A DNA stretch of 57,624 nt from Smithella sp. PtaU1.Bin162 (lineage in GTDB: Bacteria; Desulfobacterota; Syntrophia; Syntrophales; Smithellaceae), in the NCBI GenBank assembly GCA_002068015.1, contig MVRV01000051.1:1-57624 (forward strand). Direction: 5' to 3'. The notes beneath the pieces are model-generated. The model ran no database searches. It worked only from the letters and a program-made list of their open reading frames with translations, and was not told where the DNA came from. Positions 1-10,632 of this stretch are shown piece by piece. The translations under genes and the position numbers were made by a program. Each line of letters begins with the position of its first letter. Position 1 is the first letter of the stretch.

Positions 1-163
1 CGAGAGCTTTATGGCCCAGAGCCGTCACCACTGATGAATCCACTCCACCGGAAAGCGCGTTGATGGCGAAACCGTTGCCCACGGCTTCCCTTATTTCCCG
101 GACTTTTTCTTCGATGAATTTATTCGTGTTCATGTTTTTCGCGGTAATTTCTTTGATTTTCAT
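1..163 (-). CDS. GuaA-like ATP pyrophosphatase (N-terminal part, runs off the window)
   Basis: Only the first 54 codons are visible; the rest lies beyond the left edge. The protein carries the PP-loop SGGVDSS at residues 38-44, the ATP-binding signature of the adenine nucleotide alpha-hydrolase family, and the flanking residues ([19 protein letters not shown]) resemble the C-terminal ATP-pyrophosphatase domain of GMP synthase. It starts almost directly with this domain, so there is no amidotransferase part before it. It could be a separate GuaA-B-type subunit or a paralogue acting on another substrate. The ATG at 163-161 follows a good AAGGAG ribosome site. The gene diverges from hisF. Confidence 0.7.
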   Translation of the reverse strand, partial: MKIKEITAKNMNTNKFIEEKVREIREAVGNGFAINALSGGVDSSVVTALGHKAL

Positions 164-200
164 GATGAAGACTCCTTTTCCGTGAGATATGTTGGACGAG

Positions 201-229
201 AATCTAGATTAAATTGCAATCCGTTTCAA
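201..229 (-). promoter_or_regulatory. Putative sigma-70 promoter of the GuaA-like gene
   Basis: On the minus strand TTGAAA (229-224) is followed after 17 nt by TAGATT (206-201). Transcription would begin near 194, giving a leader of about 30 nt before the ATG at 163. Spacing is ideal; the -10 matches consensus at four of six positions. Confidence 0.45.
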
Positions 230-363
230 GCATTAAAACGGGGCGCGGGAAAGATTATTTTTCGCCGGGTGCGGGAAAAATCCGGTTGTAAAATTTACTC
301 AACAGAGTTAAAGATTCGTGGTCTTGAAATGCATTTAAAATAATACTTTAAAGGGGAATTATT

Positions 364-1125
364 ATGGAACCGGTCAAAGTTATGCCGTGTCTGGATATGA
401 AAAACGGGCGTGTGGTGAAGGGCGTTCATTTTGTCGATATTAAGGAGGCGGGCGATCCTGTGGAAAACGCAGCTTTCTATCAGGCCGAAGGTGCTGACGA
501 ACTCGCGATGCTGGATATTGCCGCAACTCTCGAGAACAGAAAAACAAGGCTCGAATGGGTGAAAAACGTTTCGGCCGTTTTGACGATACCGCTCACTGTC
601 GGCGGCGGGATATCGACGCTGGAAGATATCGGGCTTGTTTTGAAGGCTGGAGCGTCTAAAGTTTCCATGAACAGCGCCGCCGTGAAAAATCCCGGGCTTG
701 TCCGCGAGGCTTCCCGGAAATTCGGTAAGGACAAAATAACCGTGGCGATTGACGCCCGGAGAAATTCTTCCTTACCTTCCGGCTTTGAACTTGTTGTGTC
801 CGGCGGTACATTGCCCGTTGCCCAGGACGCGGTCGAGTGGGCGAAAACCTGTGAGTCGTTGGGGGCCGGGGTGATTCTGCCCACCAGCATGGACGGTGAT
901 GGAACAAAAGCCGGTTACGATATCGAATACACCAAGGCAATTTCTTCGGTTGTTAATTTGCCTGTCGTGGCGTCGGGCGGTGCGGGAAAACTGGAGGATT
1001 TTTACGAAGCCGTAGTGAAAGGCGGAGCTGCTGTCCTGCTTGCTGCTTCCGTTTTCCATTTCCGGATGCTCAGTATCGGCGAGGTAAAAAAATATCTCCG
1101 GAGCAAAGGAATTCAAGTAGCCTGA
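364..1125 (+). CDS. hisF: Imidazole glycerol phosphate synthase, cyclase subunit HisF
   Basis: This is the (beta/alpha)8-barrel cyclase of histidine biosynthesis. Together with glutaminase HisH it turns PRFAR and ammonia into imidazole glycerol phosphate and AICAR. Both catalytic aspartates sit at the canonical positions: Asp11 (CLDMKNG) and Asp130 (AIDARR). The phosphate-binding segments TVGGGIS and ASGGAG and the C-terminal LAASVFH are present, and 253 aa is normal length. An AGGGG ribosome site precedes the ATG. No other his gene is visible, so it is either a detached pathway gene or a paralogue. TSMDGDGTKAGYD, where most HisFs have a DRDGT-type motif, is a mild deviation. Confidence 0.9.
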   Translation: MEPVKVMPCLDMKNGRVVKGVHFVDIKEAGDPVENAAFYQAEGADELAMLDIAATLENRKTRLEWVKNVSAVLTIPLTVGGGISTLEDIGLVLKAGASKVSMNSAAVKNPGLVREASRKFGKDKITVAIDARRNSSLPSGFELVVSGGTLPVAQDAVEWAKTCESLGAGVILPTSMDGDGTKAGYDIEYTKAISSVVNLPVVASGGAGKLEDFYEAVVKGGAAVLLAASVFHFRMLSIGEVKKYLRSKGIQVA

Positions 1126-1191
1126 TGGGCGAAAAATAGAATGACATAATTTCCCGACTGAATCGAAGAGGGCATCAAGGCGGATCATGGA

Positions 1192-1209
1192 GACGTTGCA
1201 GACAACGTC
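1192..1209. other. Small hairpin between hisF and the activase gene
   Basis: GACGTTG (1192-1198), loop CAGA, CAACGTC (1203-1209) form a perfect 7-bp hairpin in the 160-bp gap between two convergent genes. No good T-tract follows on either strand, so a terminator role is only a guess. Confidence 0.3.
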
Positions 1210-1285
1210 CCTGCCTTTAAAAAATACAGACTATCCCGATTTCTCCTAACCGACCAAGACGGTATTTTGCTTTGAAACAGTTATT

Positions 1286-4200
1286 TCAGTGAATGATTTT
1301 CCGGTCTATTGCCGTCGGCCGTTTTCCTTCATGCTCGATCATGGTATTTATATCCGGATTTCCCCGGAAGCGCAGGACATTCAGCATGAATATTTCCAGT
1401 TTGTTCAAGACATTGGGCGGCAGAAGGTTGCCGTCGATCTCTATCGAGATGGCCGGGTATTTGTGCTCCCTGGCCCATGGAGTAAACAGGCCTTCGATTA
1501 CGCGTCCGATAAGGCAGGCAAACGGAGAAATATTGACAATGCCGGAATAGCCGTCCATCATGGCCGTGGCCGCGACGCCGCTCGATATGCTGATTTCCGA
1601 ATGGAGTTCGTTGCTGACGAAATACTTTTCGGTGTTTTTCATTATTGCCTTCATATTATGGGGTGTTTTCGGTATCAGCTTTGTGGAGCTGAGCGCTTTG
1701 TGTACCTCTTCCTCCACCTTGTGCTTATAAATGTGCTCGATATTCCAATTGATGAGATCTTTAAACTCCCGGGCGAATGCGCGGCGATACCAGGGCAGCA
1801 GCCTAAGCCGTTTTCTTAATTCATATTCCCGGACAAAATCGCAGTAGTACATCCATTCGGCGACATTCGAGACTTTGCCGATGATGCCGCGGCGGCTGAA
1901 GTGGGCGATAAGTTCATCCACGGCGAAGTCGTCACGCCGTACGTAAATTTCACCGACAATAAGCACTTTGGAACAGTCTTCCATTTTTCTTTTGAGCGGA
2001 ATCCTGGCAATGTCGTCCGCTATTTCCCGCAATACCGGCAGGACCTTAGTTACGTCCTTTTCAGCCACGCCGATCATTTTCCGCCAGAGTCCGTCGTAGA
2101 TATTCATCGCCTCCTGGGGATCGGCCGCGCATGTTCTGAGCGATGTTTCCACATCTTTCATGTAGTCGCCGATAATCATTGCCCACCAGGCATACTTGGA
2201 GAATTCTGGTCCGAGCTCGTTGTAGGAATTGTCCGAATCCAGCGTAAAGATAACCACGTTTTCGAGCCGCAGATCCTTGAAAAGGTTTTCATAAAAAACG
2301 AAATACTGGCCGGTCCGGCAGGGCCCCGTTGTTGTGGGAACAAACAAGAGGTATATTTCATCTTTACGGTATTTTTCGGAGGATAGATATTTGAGTGCAC
2401 TGCCCAGAACAAGATGGGACGGCAGGCATTCCTTGCCGGAGGCATGGTTGCGGGCCATCTGCAGCGTATAAACATCAGGTACCGGCATGGCTTCGGCATT
2501 GATATCGAGCCCGCGGATAGTTGCAGCGATCAGTTCCACCGAAAGCCGCCCCATGTTGGAGAGCAGGAGTTTGACCCGCGGGTTTCTTTTAATGGGGATT
2601 TTTTCACCGGTCTGAATATTTTTAATGTGAATTTCCTCGTTCGGGCTGTTGATAAAGCGCAGTCCGTTGTCGTAGCGTTCTTCAGAGATACCGGTGATCT
2701 TGGAGCGATACCCCTCGATGATATCCAGAAAAGCTTCAATGCGCGTATCTACTCCGGCATCGGCCGTGTGTGAATCCATCTCCAGAATGAGAAACGGTTT
2801 TACACCCATGATCCATTTCAGGTAATGCAGCATGAAAGAGTCCGGCGCGCAGGAAAAATTCGATATATAAGTGACAAAGATATTGCCTTCATCCTTGAGC
2901 AGCTGACTTGCCTTCATATCCTGCTGCCCGTAATACCAGTACATGTTGGAATAGATATCCTTATCTTCAAAGGGAAGAATATCAAAGGGAATTACCGAGT
3001 AACCGCGGGTGGCGAATTTCCGCGGGATGCCCATGTTGGCGTCGGTGGTAAAGGCATTATAGGGCCTTCCCAGGAGTGCAATGACCGGGCGTTTGGATTT
3101 TCGCGCCGTATCGAGGGCCTCTTTACCCAGCTCGGCGGCCCGGCGGAAATAGTCGAGCTGTTTATTGTAGGCCGTATCAAAAGCGTTGCGTGATTCTTTT
3201 TCGGTAAAACCCAGTTTTGTTCCCATTTCCAGGAAAGATTCGCCGGCTTTCTCCAGACCGTAACGGAAACTCACTACCGGCATCAGGTATTTGTTTTCGG
3301 GAATTTCCGGAAAGGCCTTCTTGATGTAATAAGGAAGCCCCTGTGTGATGGGGCAGAGATTAGCCGGAGCATTTTTTTCATAGCTTTCCATATCCCGGAA
3401 ATGGGGCAGGAAAATATAATCCAGCTTGCGGTCGAAAATATCCTGGACGGCACCGTGAGCGATTTCCGCCGGAAAACAATAACTGCTTTCGACTCTGGCC
3501 GTTCCTTCATGGGAAATGTTTTTGGAAAGTAAGGCCTCCACGCCGAGCGTGTGGAAAAACCAGGAATACAAAGGCCAGAGAGTATAAACGGAAAAACAAC
3601 GCGGTATGCCGACCGTGAAATCTCTTTTACGGACAAATTCACCGGGAGCGGGGGCGCATTCGGAAAAAAGAAGGTTGTTGCGCTTTTCGATGTAATCAAA
3701 AACTTCCGCCTCATTGACAATGTTTTTCTTGCGGATATTGGCGTATTTGTTACAGCGTCCGCCGAACATGTATTTGTTGCCGTTTACGTTGAGGACGCGG
3801 ATCGGACAGTAGTTGTCGCAGGCCTTGCACTGGAATTCCTTTTCATAAATGATTTCCGTGGCGAGAATCTTGTCCAGATCGTAGGAAGATTTGGCGAGGA
3901 ATCCTTCTTTTAATTTCTGTTTGGCCAGGATCCCCACGCCGAATGAACCCATGAGTTCGGGATCGGGCGGAACAAGAATATCCTTATTTAAAAGCATGGC
4001 GAAGGCAAGTGGAATGGCTTTGTTTTTGGCCACCCCGCCCTGGAGCACAATGCTTTTGCCGATGGTCCGGTTGCCGACGACGCGATTTAAGTAATTGGAA
4101 ACAATCGAGGTCACAATGCCTGCCGTTATATCTTCGCGGGAGGCGCCCTGCTGAATGGCGTTGCGGATATCGGAGTTGATAAAGGCCGAACAGTGCTCGC

Positions 4201-5596
4201 CGAATTTCAAAGGCTCTCCGGCCTGAACTGCGATATCGCCGATTTCCCAGGCATTAGCAATATTCAAATCACCCTGGGCCGATTCTTCGAGAAAGGAGCC
4301 GGTGCCGGCCGAACAGGCTTCGTTCATGGCGTAATCAATGGGAACTTTATTTTTCAGGAAAACATATTTGGCATCCTGACCGCCGATTTCAAAAATTGTA
4401 TCGATATCGCCTTTATAAAAAGTGGTGCCGAAGGCGTGCGCAATGATTTCATTATAAACGGCCGGTGTTTCCAGAAACACACCCAGAATTTCCCGGGAAG
4501 AGCCGGTTGTCGCAGCGAGCGTGATGTTGATTTTCCCTTCGCCGATATCTTCTTTAATCTGCTTTTTCATTTCCACAAAGCAGTTTTTGAGGGCTTTGAC
4601 CGGATCGCCGTGAGTGCGGCCGTAAAACGATGCGGTAACCTCATCCGTTTCCATGTCGATGAGGCAGGCTTTGGTCGTAGTTGATCCGCCGTCAACGCCC
4701 AGTATGTATTCGCGTCCGGCAACGACTTTTCCTTTTTTGGAGGTCAGGTAAGTTACACGGTTTTCCGCAGTTTTTAAACTTTTGAAGCGTTTAAATTGCA
4801 CTTTTCCCGGTTTGAATAATTTGCCTATGGAGGGCAGAGGTGTCCCGGAATCTTTGGCGAGCAGCGCAGCTCCGTATGCTTCAAAATACGAAGCCTGATC
4901 GGGAACGATAAACTCGATGTCCGGCATTCTTTCGCGGATAAAGCGGAGGATATATTGATTCTGGGTGACTCCGCCGACCAGGAGGACTTTTCCTTTGGAA
5001 ATTCTCGCTCTTTTGAGGAAATCAAGAACCTTTGTGGCCATCACGTCGGAGAGCGACAAAACGATATCGCCTTTATTGGCTTCGCCTTTATTCAAACGGT
5101 GAGTACAATCACTCTTCATAAATACCGAGCAGCGCGATGATAGCTTCAGGACGCAGCAGCTGCCGGGAATATCGTTGATGTCGGCAAGACCCATATTCAT
5201 TCTGGCCAGTTGCTGTTTGAAAAATTCGCCGGTACCGGAAGCGCATTTGTTTCCGGAAAAGCTGGTGATGATTTTTTTATTCTTATCGATGGTGTAAACA
5301 ACCAGATCCTCGCCGCCCAGCGACACCACTGCATCGACTGTATAATTTAAATGCAGGAGCGCTTCTTCGATACAAAGCGGTTCAATTACGCTGTCAATAT
5401 TTAAAAGATGTCTCCCTTCCGTGCCGGTGGCAAGTGTTTTAATGCCTGCGGGAATGTCTTGAGATGATAAAATTTCCTTGAGAGTAGAAAGAAAATTTCC
5501 TTCGTGCGGTTCGACTTTGCTCCAGAGAATGCCGTAACCTTCCAACATGGTGACTTTTACATTTGAGGAGCCGATGTTAATTCCAAGGCTGTACAT
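1286..5596 (-). CDS. Giant two-domain acyl-CoA dehydratase activase (BadF/HgdC family, DUF2229)
   Basis: The 1436-aa protein has two ASKHA ATPase domains in tandem (about 1-250 and 298-560) followed by a long DUF2229-type region. Such activases use ATP to drive low-potential electrons into 2-hydroxyacyl-CoA dehydratases or benzoyl-CoA reductases. Domain 1 shows LGINIGSSNVKV and domain 2 LGVDGGSTTTKA (phosphate loops). Both keep the Cys pair that binds the interface [4Fe-4S] cluster in HgdC: NKCASGTG with SSRCSVF, and NEACSAGTG with EHCSAF. A further Cys cluster, CKACDNYC and GGRCNKY, lies near 588-620 and may hold another Fe-S centre. The C-terminal half has no motif I recognise. No dehydratase subunits are encoded beside it, so the partner is unknown. 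The ATG at 5596 follows only a weak ribosome site. Confidence 0.9.
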   Translation of the reverse strand: MYSLGINIGSSNVKVTMLEGYGILWSKVEPHEGNFLSTLKEILSSQDIPAGIKTLATGTEGRHLLNIDSVIEPLCIEEALLHLNYTVDAVVSLGGEDLVVYTIDKNKKIITSFSGNKCASGTGEFFKQQLARMNMGLADINDIPGSCCVLKLSSRCSVFMKSDCTHRLNKGEANKGDIVLSLSDVMATKVLDFLKRARISKGKVLLVGGVTQNQYILRFIRERMPDIEFIVPDQASYFEAYGAALLAKDSGTPLPSIGKLFKPGKVQFKRFKSLKTAENRVTYLTSKKGKVVAGREYILGVDGGSTTTKACLIDMETDEVTASFYGRTHGDPVKALKNCFVEMKKQIKEDIGEGKINITLAATTGSSREILGVFLETPAVYNEIIAHAFGTTFYKGDIDTIFEIGGQDAKYVFLKNKVPIDYAMNEACSAGTGSFLEESAQGDLNIANAWEIGDIAVQAGEPLKFGEHCSAFINSDIRNAIQQGASREDITAGIVTSIVSNYLNRVVGNRTIGKSIVLQGGVAKNKAIPLAFAMLLNKDILVPPDPELMGSFGVGILAKQKLKEGFLAKSSYDLDKILATEIIYEKEFQCKACDNYCPIRVLNVNGNKYMFGGRCNKYANIRKKNIVNEAEVFDYIEKRNNLLFSECAPAPGEFVRKRDFTVGIPRCFSVYTLWPLYSWFFHTLGVEALLSKNISHEGTARVESSYCFPAEIAHGAVQDIFDRKLDYIFLPHFRDMESYEKNAPANLCPITQGLPYYIKKAFPEIPENKYLMPVVSFRYGLEKAGESFLEMGTKLGFTEKESRNAFDTAYNKQLDYFRRAAELGKEALDTARKSKRPVIALLGRPYNAFTTDANMGIPRKFATRGYSVIPFDILPFEDKDIYSNMYWYYGQQDMKASQLLKDEGNIFVTYISNFSCAPDSFMLHYLKWIMGVKPFLILEMDSHTADAGVDTRIEAFLDIIEGYRSKITGISEERYDNGLRFINSPNEEIHIKNIQTGEKIPIKRNPRVKLLLSNMGRLSVELIAATIRGLDINAEAMPVPDVYTLQMARNHASGKECLPSHLVLGSALKYLSSEKYRKDEIYLLFVPTTTGPCRTGQYFVFYENLFKDLRLENVVIFTLDSDNSYNELGPEFSKYAWWAMIIGDYMKDVETSLRTCAADPQEAMNIYDGLWRKMIGVAEKDVTKVLPVLREIADDIARIPLKRKMEDCSKVLIVGEIYVRRDDFAVDELIAHFSRRGIIGKVSNVAEWMYYCDFVREYELRKRLRLLPWYRRAFAREFKDLINWNIEHIYKHKVEEEVHKALSSTKLIPKTPHNMKAIMKNTEKYFVSNELHSEISISSGVAATAMMDGYSGIVNISPFACLIGRVIEGLFTPWAREHKYPAISIEIDGNLLPPNVLNKLEIFMLNVLRFRGNPDINTMIEHEGKRPTAIDRKIIH

Positions 5597-5778
5597 TGAA
5601 AATTCTCCAAAAAGTAATAATGAAATATGAATGATGAATCACAGAACATCCATTAATGCGAACGTATCCCCGGATCAGGTGGCTGCAGCCATTATTTTGC
5701 AGAATAATTTTCATGGGGAAAAAGTACTAAGCAGTTGATTCTTTTGCGGTGCATATTGAATAATTGATGAAACATTGT

Positions 5779-5827
5779 AACTGCTCAGGGGTGGTATTGG
5801 CCTTTGGCACCATTGCCCTGAGCAGTT
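5779..5827. other. Long perfect inverted repeat downstream of atpB
   Basis: AACTGCTCAGGG (5779-5790) pairs perfectly with CCCTGAGCAGTT (5816-5827), and TGGT/ACCA plus GGCC/GGC inside can extend the stem. It starts 12 nt beyond the atpB stop. Because no T-tract follows on either strand it is not a textbook terminator. It may be an mRNA 3'-end stabiliser, a processing site or a repetitive palindrome. The rest of the 242-bp gap (5597-5838) shows nothing I recognise. Confidence 0.6.
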
Positions 5828-5838
5828 AGAAAATAATA

Positions 5839-6492
5839 TTAATGACCTTCTTCCAGAGCTCCGGCTATATACATCATTGCCAGCAGCATGAAAACCAGCG
5901 TTTGAATCAGGGAGGTGAAAATCATCAAAGCGAAAACAGGCAGCGGAACAAGCAGCGGTACGAGCAGCAGAACAACGGCCAGTACGATGTCTTCACCCAT
6001 GATATTGCCAAAGAGACGAACGGTCAGTGAAAGCGGCCGGGAAAGATGGCTGATGATTTCGATAGGCATCATCAGCGGCGTCAACCACCATACCGGTCCC
6101 AGGAATTGCTTAACGTATTTCCATCCGTGGGTCATGACTCCCACCACATGAGTCGAGACAAAAACTACAACGGCCATGGAGGCGGTGGTGTTGATGTTGG
6201 CCGTCGGTGATTCAAAACCCGGTATGATGCCCAGCAAATTGGATGTTAAAATGAAGATTCCCAGCGTAGCGATGAGCGGAAAGAATCTTCGGGCGTGATG
6301 TCCCATGGTGTTCTGCAGCAATTCGTTGAGCGTGGTAATTATGGTTTCCATTACATTTTGCAGCCGCCCCGGATATGTTTCCAGCCGGCGCGTGGCGAGA
6401 AACGACAACAGTGCCAAAAGAACAACCACAAGCAATGTGTATGCTACGTGCGCGGGAATATAGTGGTTTTCCAAAAAAAGTACGGGATGCAT
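5839..6492 (-). CDS. atpB: F0F1 ATP synthase subunit a
   Basis: This integral membrane subunit holds the half-channels that deliver protons or Na+ to the c-ring. The 217-aa protein has several hydrophobic helices and the conserved late region with [12 protein letters not shown], where the essential stator arginine lies on the helix with SLTVRLFGN. The C-terminal helix ([21 protein letters not shown]) is also typical. It lies 3 nt after atpI in an atpZ-atpI-atpB cluster. The partner ring gene atpE is about 6 kb away on the opposite strand, which is unusual. Confidence 0.93.
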   Translation of the reverse strand: MHPVLFLENHYIPAHVAYTLLVVVLLALLSFLATRRLETYPGRLQNVMETIITTLNELLQNTMGHHARRFFPLIATLGIFILTSNLLGIIPGFESPTANINTTASMAVVVFVSTHVVGVMTHGWKYVKQFLGPVWWLTPLMMPIEIISHLSRPLSLTVRLFGNIMGEDIVLAVVLLLVPLLVPLPVFALMIFTSLIQTLVFMLLAMMYIAGALEEGH

Positions 6493-6495
6493 ACT

Positions 6496-6900
6496 TTAAT
6501 TAACCTCCTCAAGACAGTTTTTTTTTGAATAAGCGGTAACGATCAAAGTAATGATGATGTTGATTACCACCACGGAAAGTCCGACAAGTAAGCCGACGAC
6601 ATCAACCGCTCCTCCGGACAGGAGCAAGTATAAAACAACGCCGGTAATGGCCAGGCGAATGTAAAATTTTATCATCACCGGACCTTTAACGGTACCCTTA
6701 CTGTTCAGATTTTTAAAAGCGCTTTGCAGGCTGCGGCCGAGCCAGTAGAAGTTGATGATGCTGATGAGACCGCCGACGAGAATTCCCAGTGAAAATTTTA
6801 AAGGGGCGAAAATCAGGGAAGGGATTAAAAGAACCGCCAAAAAAATCCAGTTGGCTGTTTCAATTCTTTTCTGGGTTCGGTCTTTTTCGATGAGGTTCAC
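6496..6900 (-). CDS. atpI: ATP synthase subunit I (AtpI-like membrane protein)
   Basis: The 134-aa protein has four hydrophobic segments after a short charged N-terminus, fitting the AtpI/DUF family encoded ahead of subunit a. AtpI assists c-ring assembly and may help Mg2+ or Ca2+ handling. It overlaps the end of atpZ by 41 nt and ends 3 nt before atpB, so the three genes are very likely co-translated. Sequence conservation in this family is low; the call rests mainly on topology and position. Confidence 0.75.
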   Translation of the reverse strand: MNLIEKDRTQKRIETANWIFLAVLLIPSLIFAPLKFSLGILVGGLISIINFYWLGRSLQSAFKNLNSKGTVKGPVMIKFYIRLAITGVVLYLLLSGGAVDVVGLLVGLSVVVINIIITLIVTAYSKKNCLEEVN

Positions 6901-7144
6901 TTTTTAAACTCTTTATAACGGGTTCTTCATCCGGGAAATTTCTCTTAATCAAGAGATACAGGTTGCGAAACCCGGCGGCGATTCCTATTAATAGAAACAG
7001 GAAGGTGAAAACATTTCCTGAATCAAATTTACGATCTAAATAAACTCCCAGCATGAGGCATCCGAAAATTGCCAAAACCATTGCAATGCCGATACTGCTG
7101 GCATAAGCCATCTGAATGGCGGATTTTCTGATGTCTTTATCCAT
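6860..7144 (-). CDS. atpZ: AtpZ/AtpI family ATP synthase accessory protein
   Basis: This 94-aa protein has two transmembrane hairpin helices (about 11-34 and 44-64). It carries the glycine-rich pattern GVYLDRKF and GIAAGFRNLYLL, typical of the AtpZ/AtpQ family that precedes atpI. Members form a small channel or assembly factor for F-type ATP synthases. A charged tail rich in Lys, Arg and Pro follows. The gene begins 65 nt after the end of fcl on the same strand, so read-through from the sugar operon into the ATP synthase genes is possible. Confidence 0.75.
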   Translation of the reverse strand: MDKDIRKSAIQMAYASSIGIAMVLAIFGCLMLGVYLDRKFDSGNVFTFLFLLIGIAAGFRNLYLLIKRNFPDEEPVIKSLKSEPHRKRPNPEKN

Positions 7145-7209
7145 TTTGTGGACTGCCCCTTAACATTAAAGGAGATTAAAGTCAAACAAAAACACCGGCA
7201 GCCGTTCGT

Positions 7210-8175
<966 letters not shown>

Positions 8176-9204
8176 TCAAATTTTGTCGCTGTTGTTGTAA
8201 CGGAAGCCGGCATCGACGAGGGTTTTTTCCTTTTTGGCCAGTTCCATATCGGCGGCGATCATCATATCAATGAGCTTGTCAAAATTTACTTTGGGCTTCC
8301 AACCGAGCATTTTTTGCGCGCGGCTGGAGTCACCTAAGAGCACATCCACTTCCGTAGGACGGAAATAGCGGGGGTCCACGGCGACATGTTTTTTGTAATC
8401 GAGACCTAGTTTGGCAAATACCCTTTCGACAAATTCGCGGACGGAGTGTGTTTCACCTGTGGCAATGACATAATCATCCGGTTTTTCCTGCTGCAGCATA
8501 AGCCACATCGCTTCCACATAATCTCCGGCAAATCCCCAGTCTCTTTTGGCTTCCAGATTGCCCAGATACAGTTTATCCTGGAGGCCGAGTTTTATCTGTG
8601 CCGCCGCCCGCGTAATTTTACGGGTGACGAAGGTTTCACCGCGTCTCGGCGATTCATGATTGAAAAGGATGCCGTTTACGGCAAATTGTTTATAGGCATC
8701 GCGGTAGTTGCGAACAATATAATAGGCGTAAACTTTGGCGGCGGCGTAAGGACTTTGCGGCTGAAAAGCGGTATTTTCGTTTTGCGGCGGAGGAGCGGCG
8801 CCGAACATTTCACTTGATGACGCCTGATAAAATTTTGTTTGAATGCCGGTTTTCCGGATGGCTTCCAAAATGCGCAAGGTACCCAGACCGGTGATGTCGC
8901 CGGTATATTCCGGCATGTCGAAACTCACCCGGACATGGCTTTGTGCGCCCAGATGATAAATCTCATCGGGTACGATGGAATGCAGCAAATCCATCAGTTG
9001 GGCGGATACGCTTAAATCTCCGTAGTGCAGAAAGATGCGGGCGTCCGGGTCATGAAAATCCCGGTAGAGATGATCAATCCGGCCGGTATTAAAAGAGCTG
9101 GAGCGGCGGATTAAACCGTGAACCGAATAGCCTTTGGAGAGTAACAACTCGGCGAGATATGATCCGTCCTGTCCGGTAATACCTGTGATTAAAGCTTTTT
9201 TCAT
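8176..9204 (-). CDS. gmd: GDP-mannose 4,6-dehydratase
   Basis: This 342-aa extended SDR enzyme removes water from GDP-D-mannose to give GDP-4-keto-6-deoxymannose, the precursor of GDP-fucose and related deoxy sugars. The start [13 protein letters not shown] is the family NADP loop. SSSEMFG, the Tyr-Lys pair in [13 protein letters not shown], and [16 protein letters not shown] are all diagnostic. It sits between a nucleotide-sugar dehydrogenase gene (23 nt upstream) and fcl in one minus-strand operon. Confidence 0.95.
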   Translation of the reverse strand: MKKALITGITGQDGSYLAELLLSKGYSVHGLIRRSSSFNTGRIDHLYRDFHDPDARIFLHYGDLSVSAQLMDLLHSIVPDEIYHLGAQSHVRVSFDMPEYTGDITGLGTLRILEAIRKTGIQTKFYQASSSEMFGAAPPPQNENTAFQPQSPYAAAKVYAYYIVRNYRDAYKQFAVNGILFNHESPRRGETFVTRKITRAAAQIKLGLQDKLYLGNLEAKRDWGFAGDYVEAMWLMLQQEKPDDYVIATGETHSVREFVERVFAKLGLDYKKHVAVDPRYFRPTEVDVLLGDSSRAQKMLGWKPKVNFDKLIDMMIAADMELAKKEKTLVDAGFRYNNSDKI

Positions 9205-9227
9205 AAATGTCTCCGATTTTATAAGAT

Positions 9228-10547
9228 TTACAAGCGCCAGTAATTAATGCCCAATGCCCGCGCCTGTTGTGGTTCAAAAACGGCCTTTACGTCGATCAGA
9301 ATAGGGCATCCCTGGCGGCAAAGTGCGGCAATACGGGTAAGTCCCATATCCTGATAGGAACGGTGCGCTACCGCGAGCACTACGGCGTCGACGTTTTGAA
9401 TATCTTTCAAAGAAACAAGCTTTATGCCGTAATGCAGGTTTGCCTCCTCCGGAACGGCGAGCGGATCGTGGACTAAAACTTCCACACCGTATTCCTTCAA
9501 TTCTCTGATGATATCGATGACGCGAGTGTTGCGCAAATCGGGAACGTTTTCTTTGAAAGAAAGCCCCAGAATGGCCACCCGGGTATTGCGTACCTGTTTA
9601 TCCGCCGCAATCAGCAGTTTGATGGTCCGTTCGGCTATATATTTGCCCATGTTGTCGTTGATGCGCCGGCCGGACAGAATAACTTCGGGACGGTAGCCAA
9701 TACTTTCCGCTTTATAGGTGAGATAGTAAGGATCGACGCCGATGCAATGGCCTCCCACGAGACCGGGCCGAAAAGATAAAAAGTTCCATTTTGTTTCCGC
9801 CGCTTCCAGCACCTCCACGGTATCAATGCCCATTTTATTGAAAATGATGGAAAGCTCATTCATCAGCGCGATGTTGATGTCCCGCTGGGTGTTTTCGATT
9901 ACCTTGGCTGCTTCGGCCACTTTGATGGATGATGCCCGGTGCAGTCCGGCTTTGACGACGGATCCGTATACGTCTTCCAGAAAATCGAGAGTTTCGTTAT
10001 CGGAGGCCGAAATAATTTTTACCGTTTTGGCCAGTGAATGTACCTTGTCTCCGGGATTAATGCGCTCCGGTGAATAGCCGACGACAAAATTCCGGCCGAA
10101 TTTCAGATTTGATTCCCGCTCCAGAATGGGAACACAGATGTCTTCCGTTACGCCCGGATAAACCGTGGATTCATAGACGACGCAGGAGCCGGCCGATAAA
10201 TGACGGCCGATTATGGCGGAAGCGTTTTCCATTGCGGTCAAATCCGGAACATGAAAATGGTCGACGGGTGTAGGTACGGCCACAATGAAAAGACGGCACG
10301 AAGCCAGCTCCGCCGGTTCGGTGGTGAAATGAATGGATGATTTTTTAAGTTCGGTATCAGTAAGTTCCATTGTCCGATCGTGGCCGTTTTTTAATTCATT
10401 GATCGATGTCTCATCGTTGTCAAAACCGATGACCGAAAAATGACGGGATAAATGCACCGCGAGCGGCAAACCGACATAGCCCAGGCCTACTACGGCAATT
10501 TTATCGATTTTATCGTAAAAAGATTTAATGGAGAGGGGCTTCCCCAT
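9228..10547 (-). CDS. tviB: UDP-N-acetylhexosamine 6-dehydrogenase (TviB/WbpO-like)
   Basis: This NAD-dependent nucleotide-sugar dehydrogenase (439 aa) oxidises C6 of a UDP-sugar to the uronic acid. The Rossmann loop [13 protein letters not shown] and the active-site Cys in [16 protein letters not shown] are clear. The approach [10 protein letters not shown] is the type seen in Vi-antigen TviB and WbpO, which use UDP-GlcNAc or UDP-GalNAc; exact substrate is inferred. I chose the ATG at 10547, which has AAGGA 7-8 nt upstream. A longer reading from a TTG at 10595 has no ribosome site. It heads the operon with gmd and fcl. Confidence 0.85.
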   Translation of the reverse strand: MGKPLSIKSFYDKIDKIAVVGLGYVGLPLAVHLSRHFSVIGFDNDETSINELKNGHDRTMELTDTELKKSSIHFTTEPAELASCRLFIVAVPTPVDHFHVPDLTAMENASAIIGRHLSAGSCVVYESTVYPGVTEDICVPILERESNLKFGRNFVVGYSPERINPGDKVHSLAKTVKIISASDNETLDFLEDVYGSVVKAGLHRASSIKVAEAAKVIENTQRDINIALMNELSIIFNKMGIDTVEVLEAAETKWNFLSFRPGLVGGHCIGVDPYYLTYKAESIGYRPEVILSGRRINDNMGKYIAERTIKLLIAADKQVRNTRVAILGLSFKENVPDLRNTRVIDIIRELKEYGVEVLVHDPLAVPEEANLHYGIKLVSLKDIQNVDAVVLAVAHRSYQDMGLTRIAALCRQGCPILIDVKAVFEPQQARALGINYWRL

Positions 10548-10632
10548 GAAGATATCCTTATCTTTGATTTCTTTACATTGTTTTACGGTTCGCAACTCTA
10601 CAAGATTGATCAGCGATTGTCAATCTGCCGGA

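Noticed and set aside
480..1188. Open frames antisense to hisF
   Set aside because: They are shadows of a well-conserved hisF gene and encode low-complexity, Ser/Arg-rich sequence.
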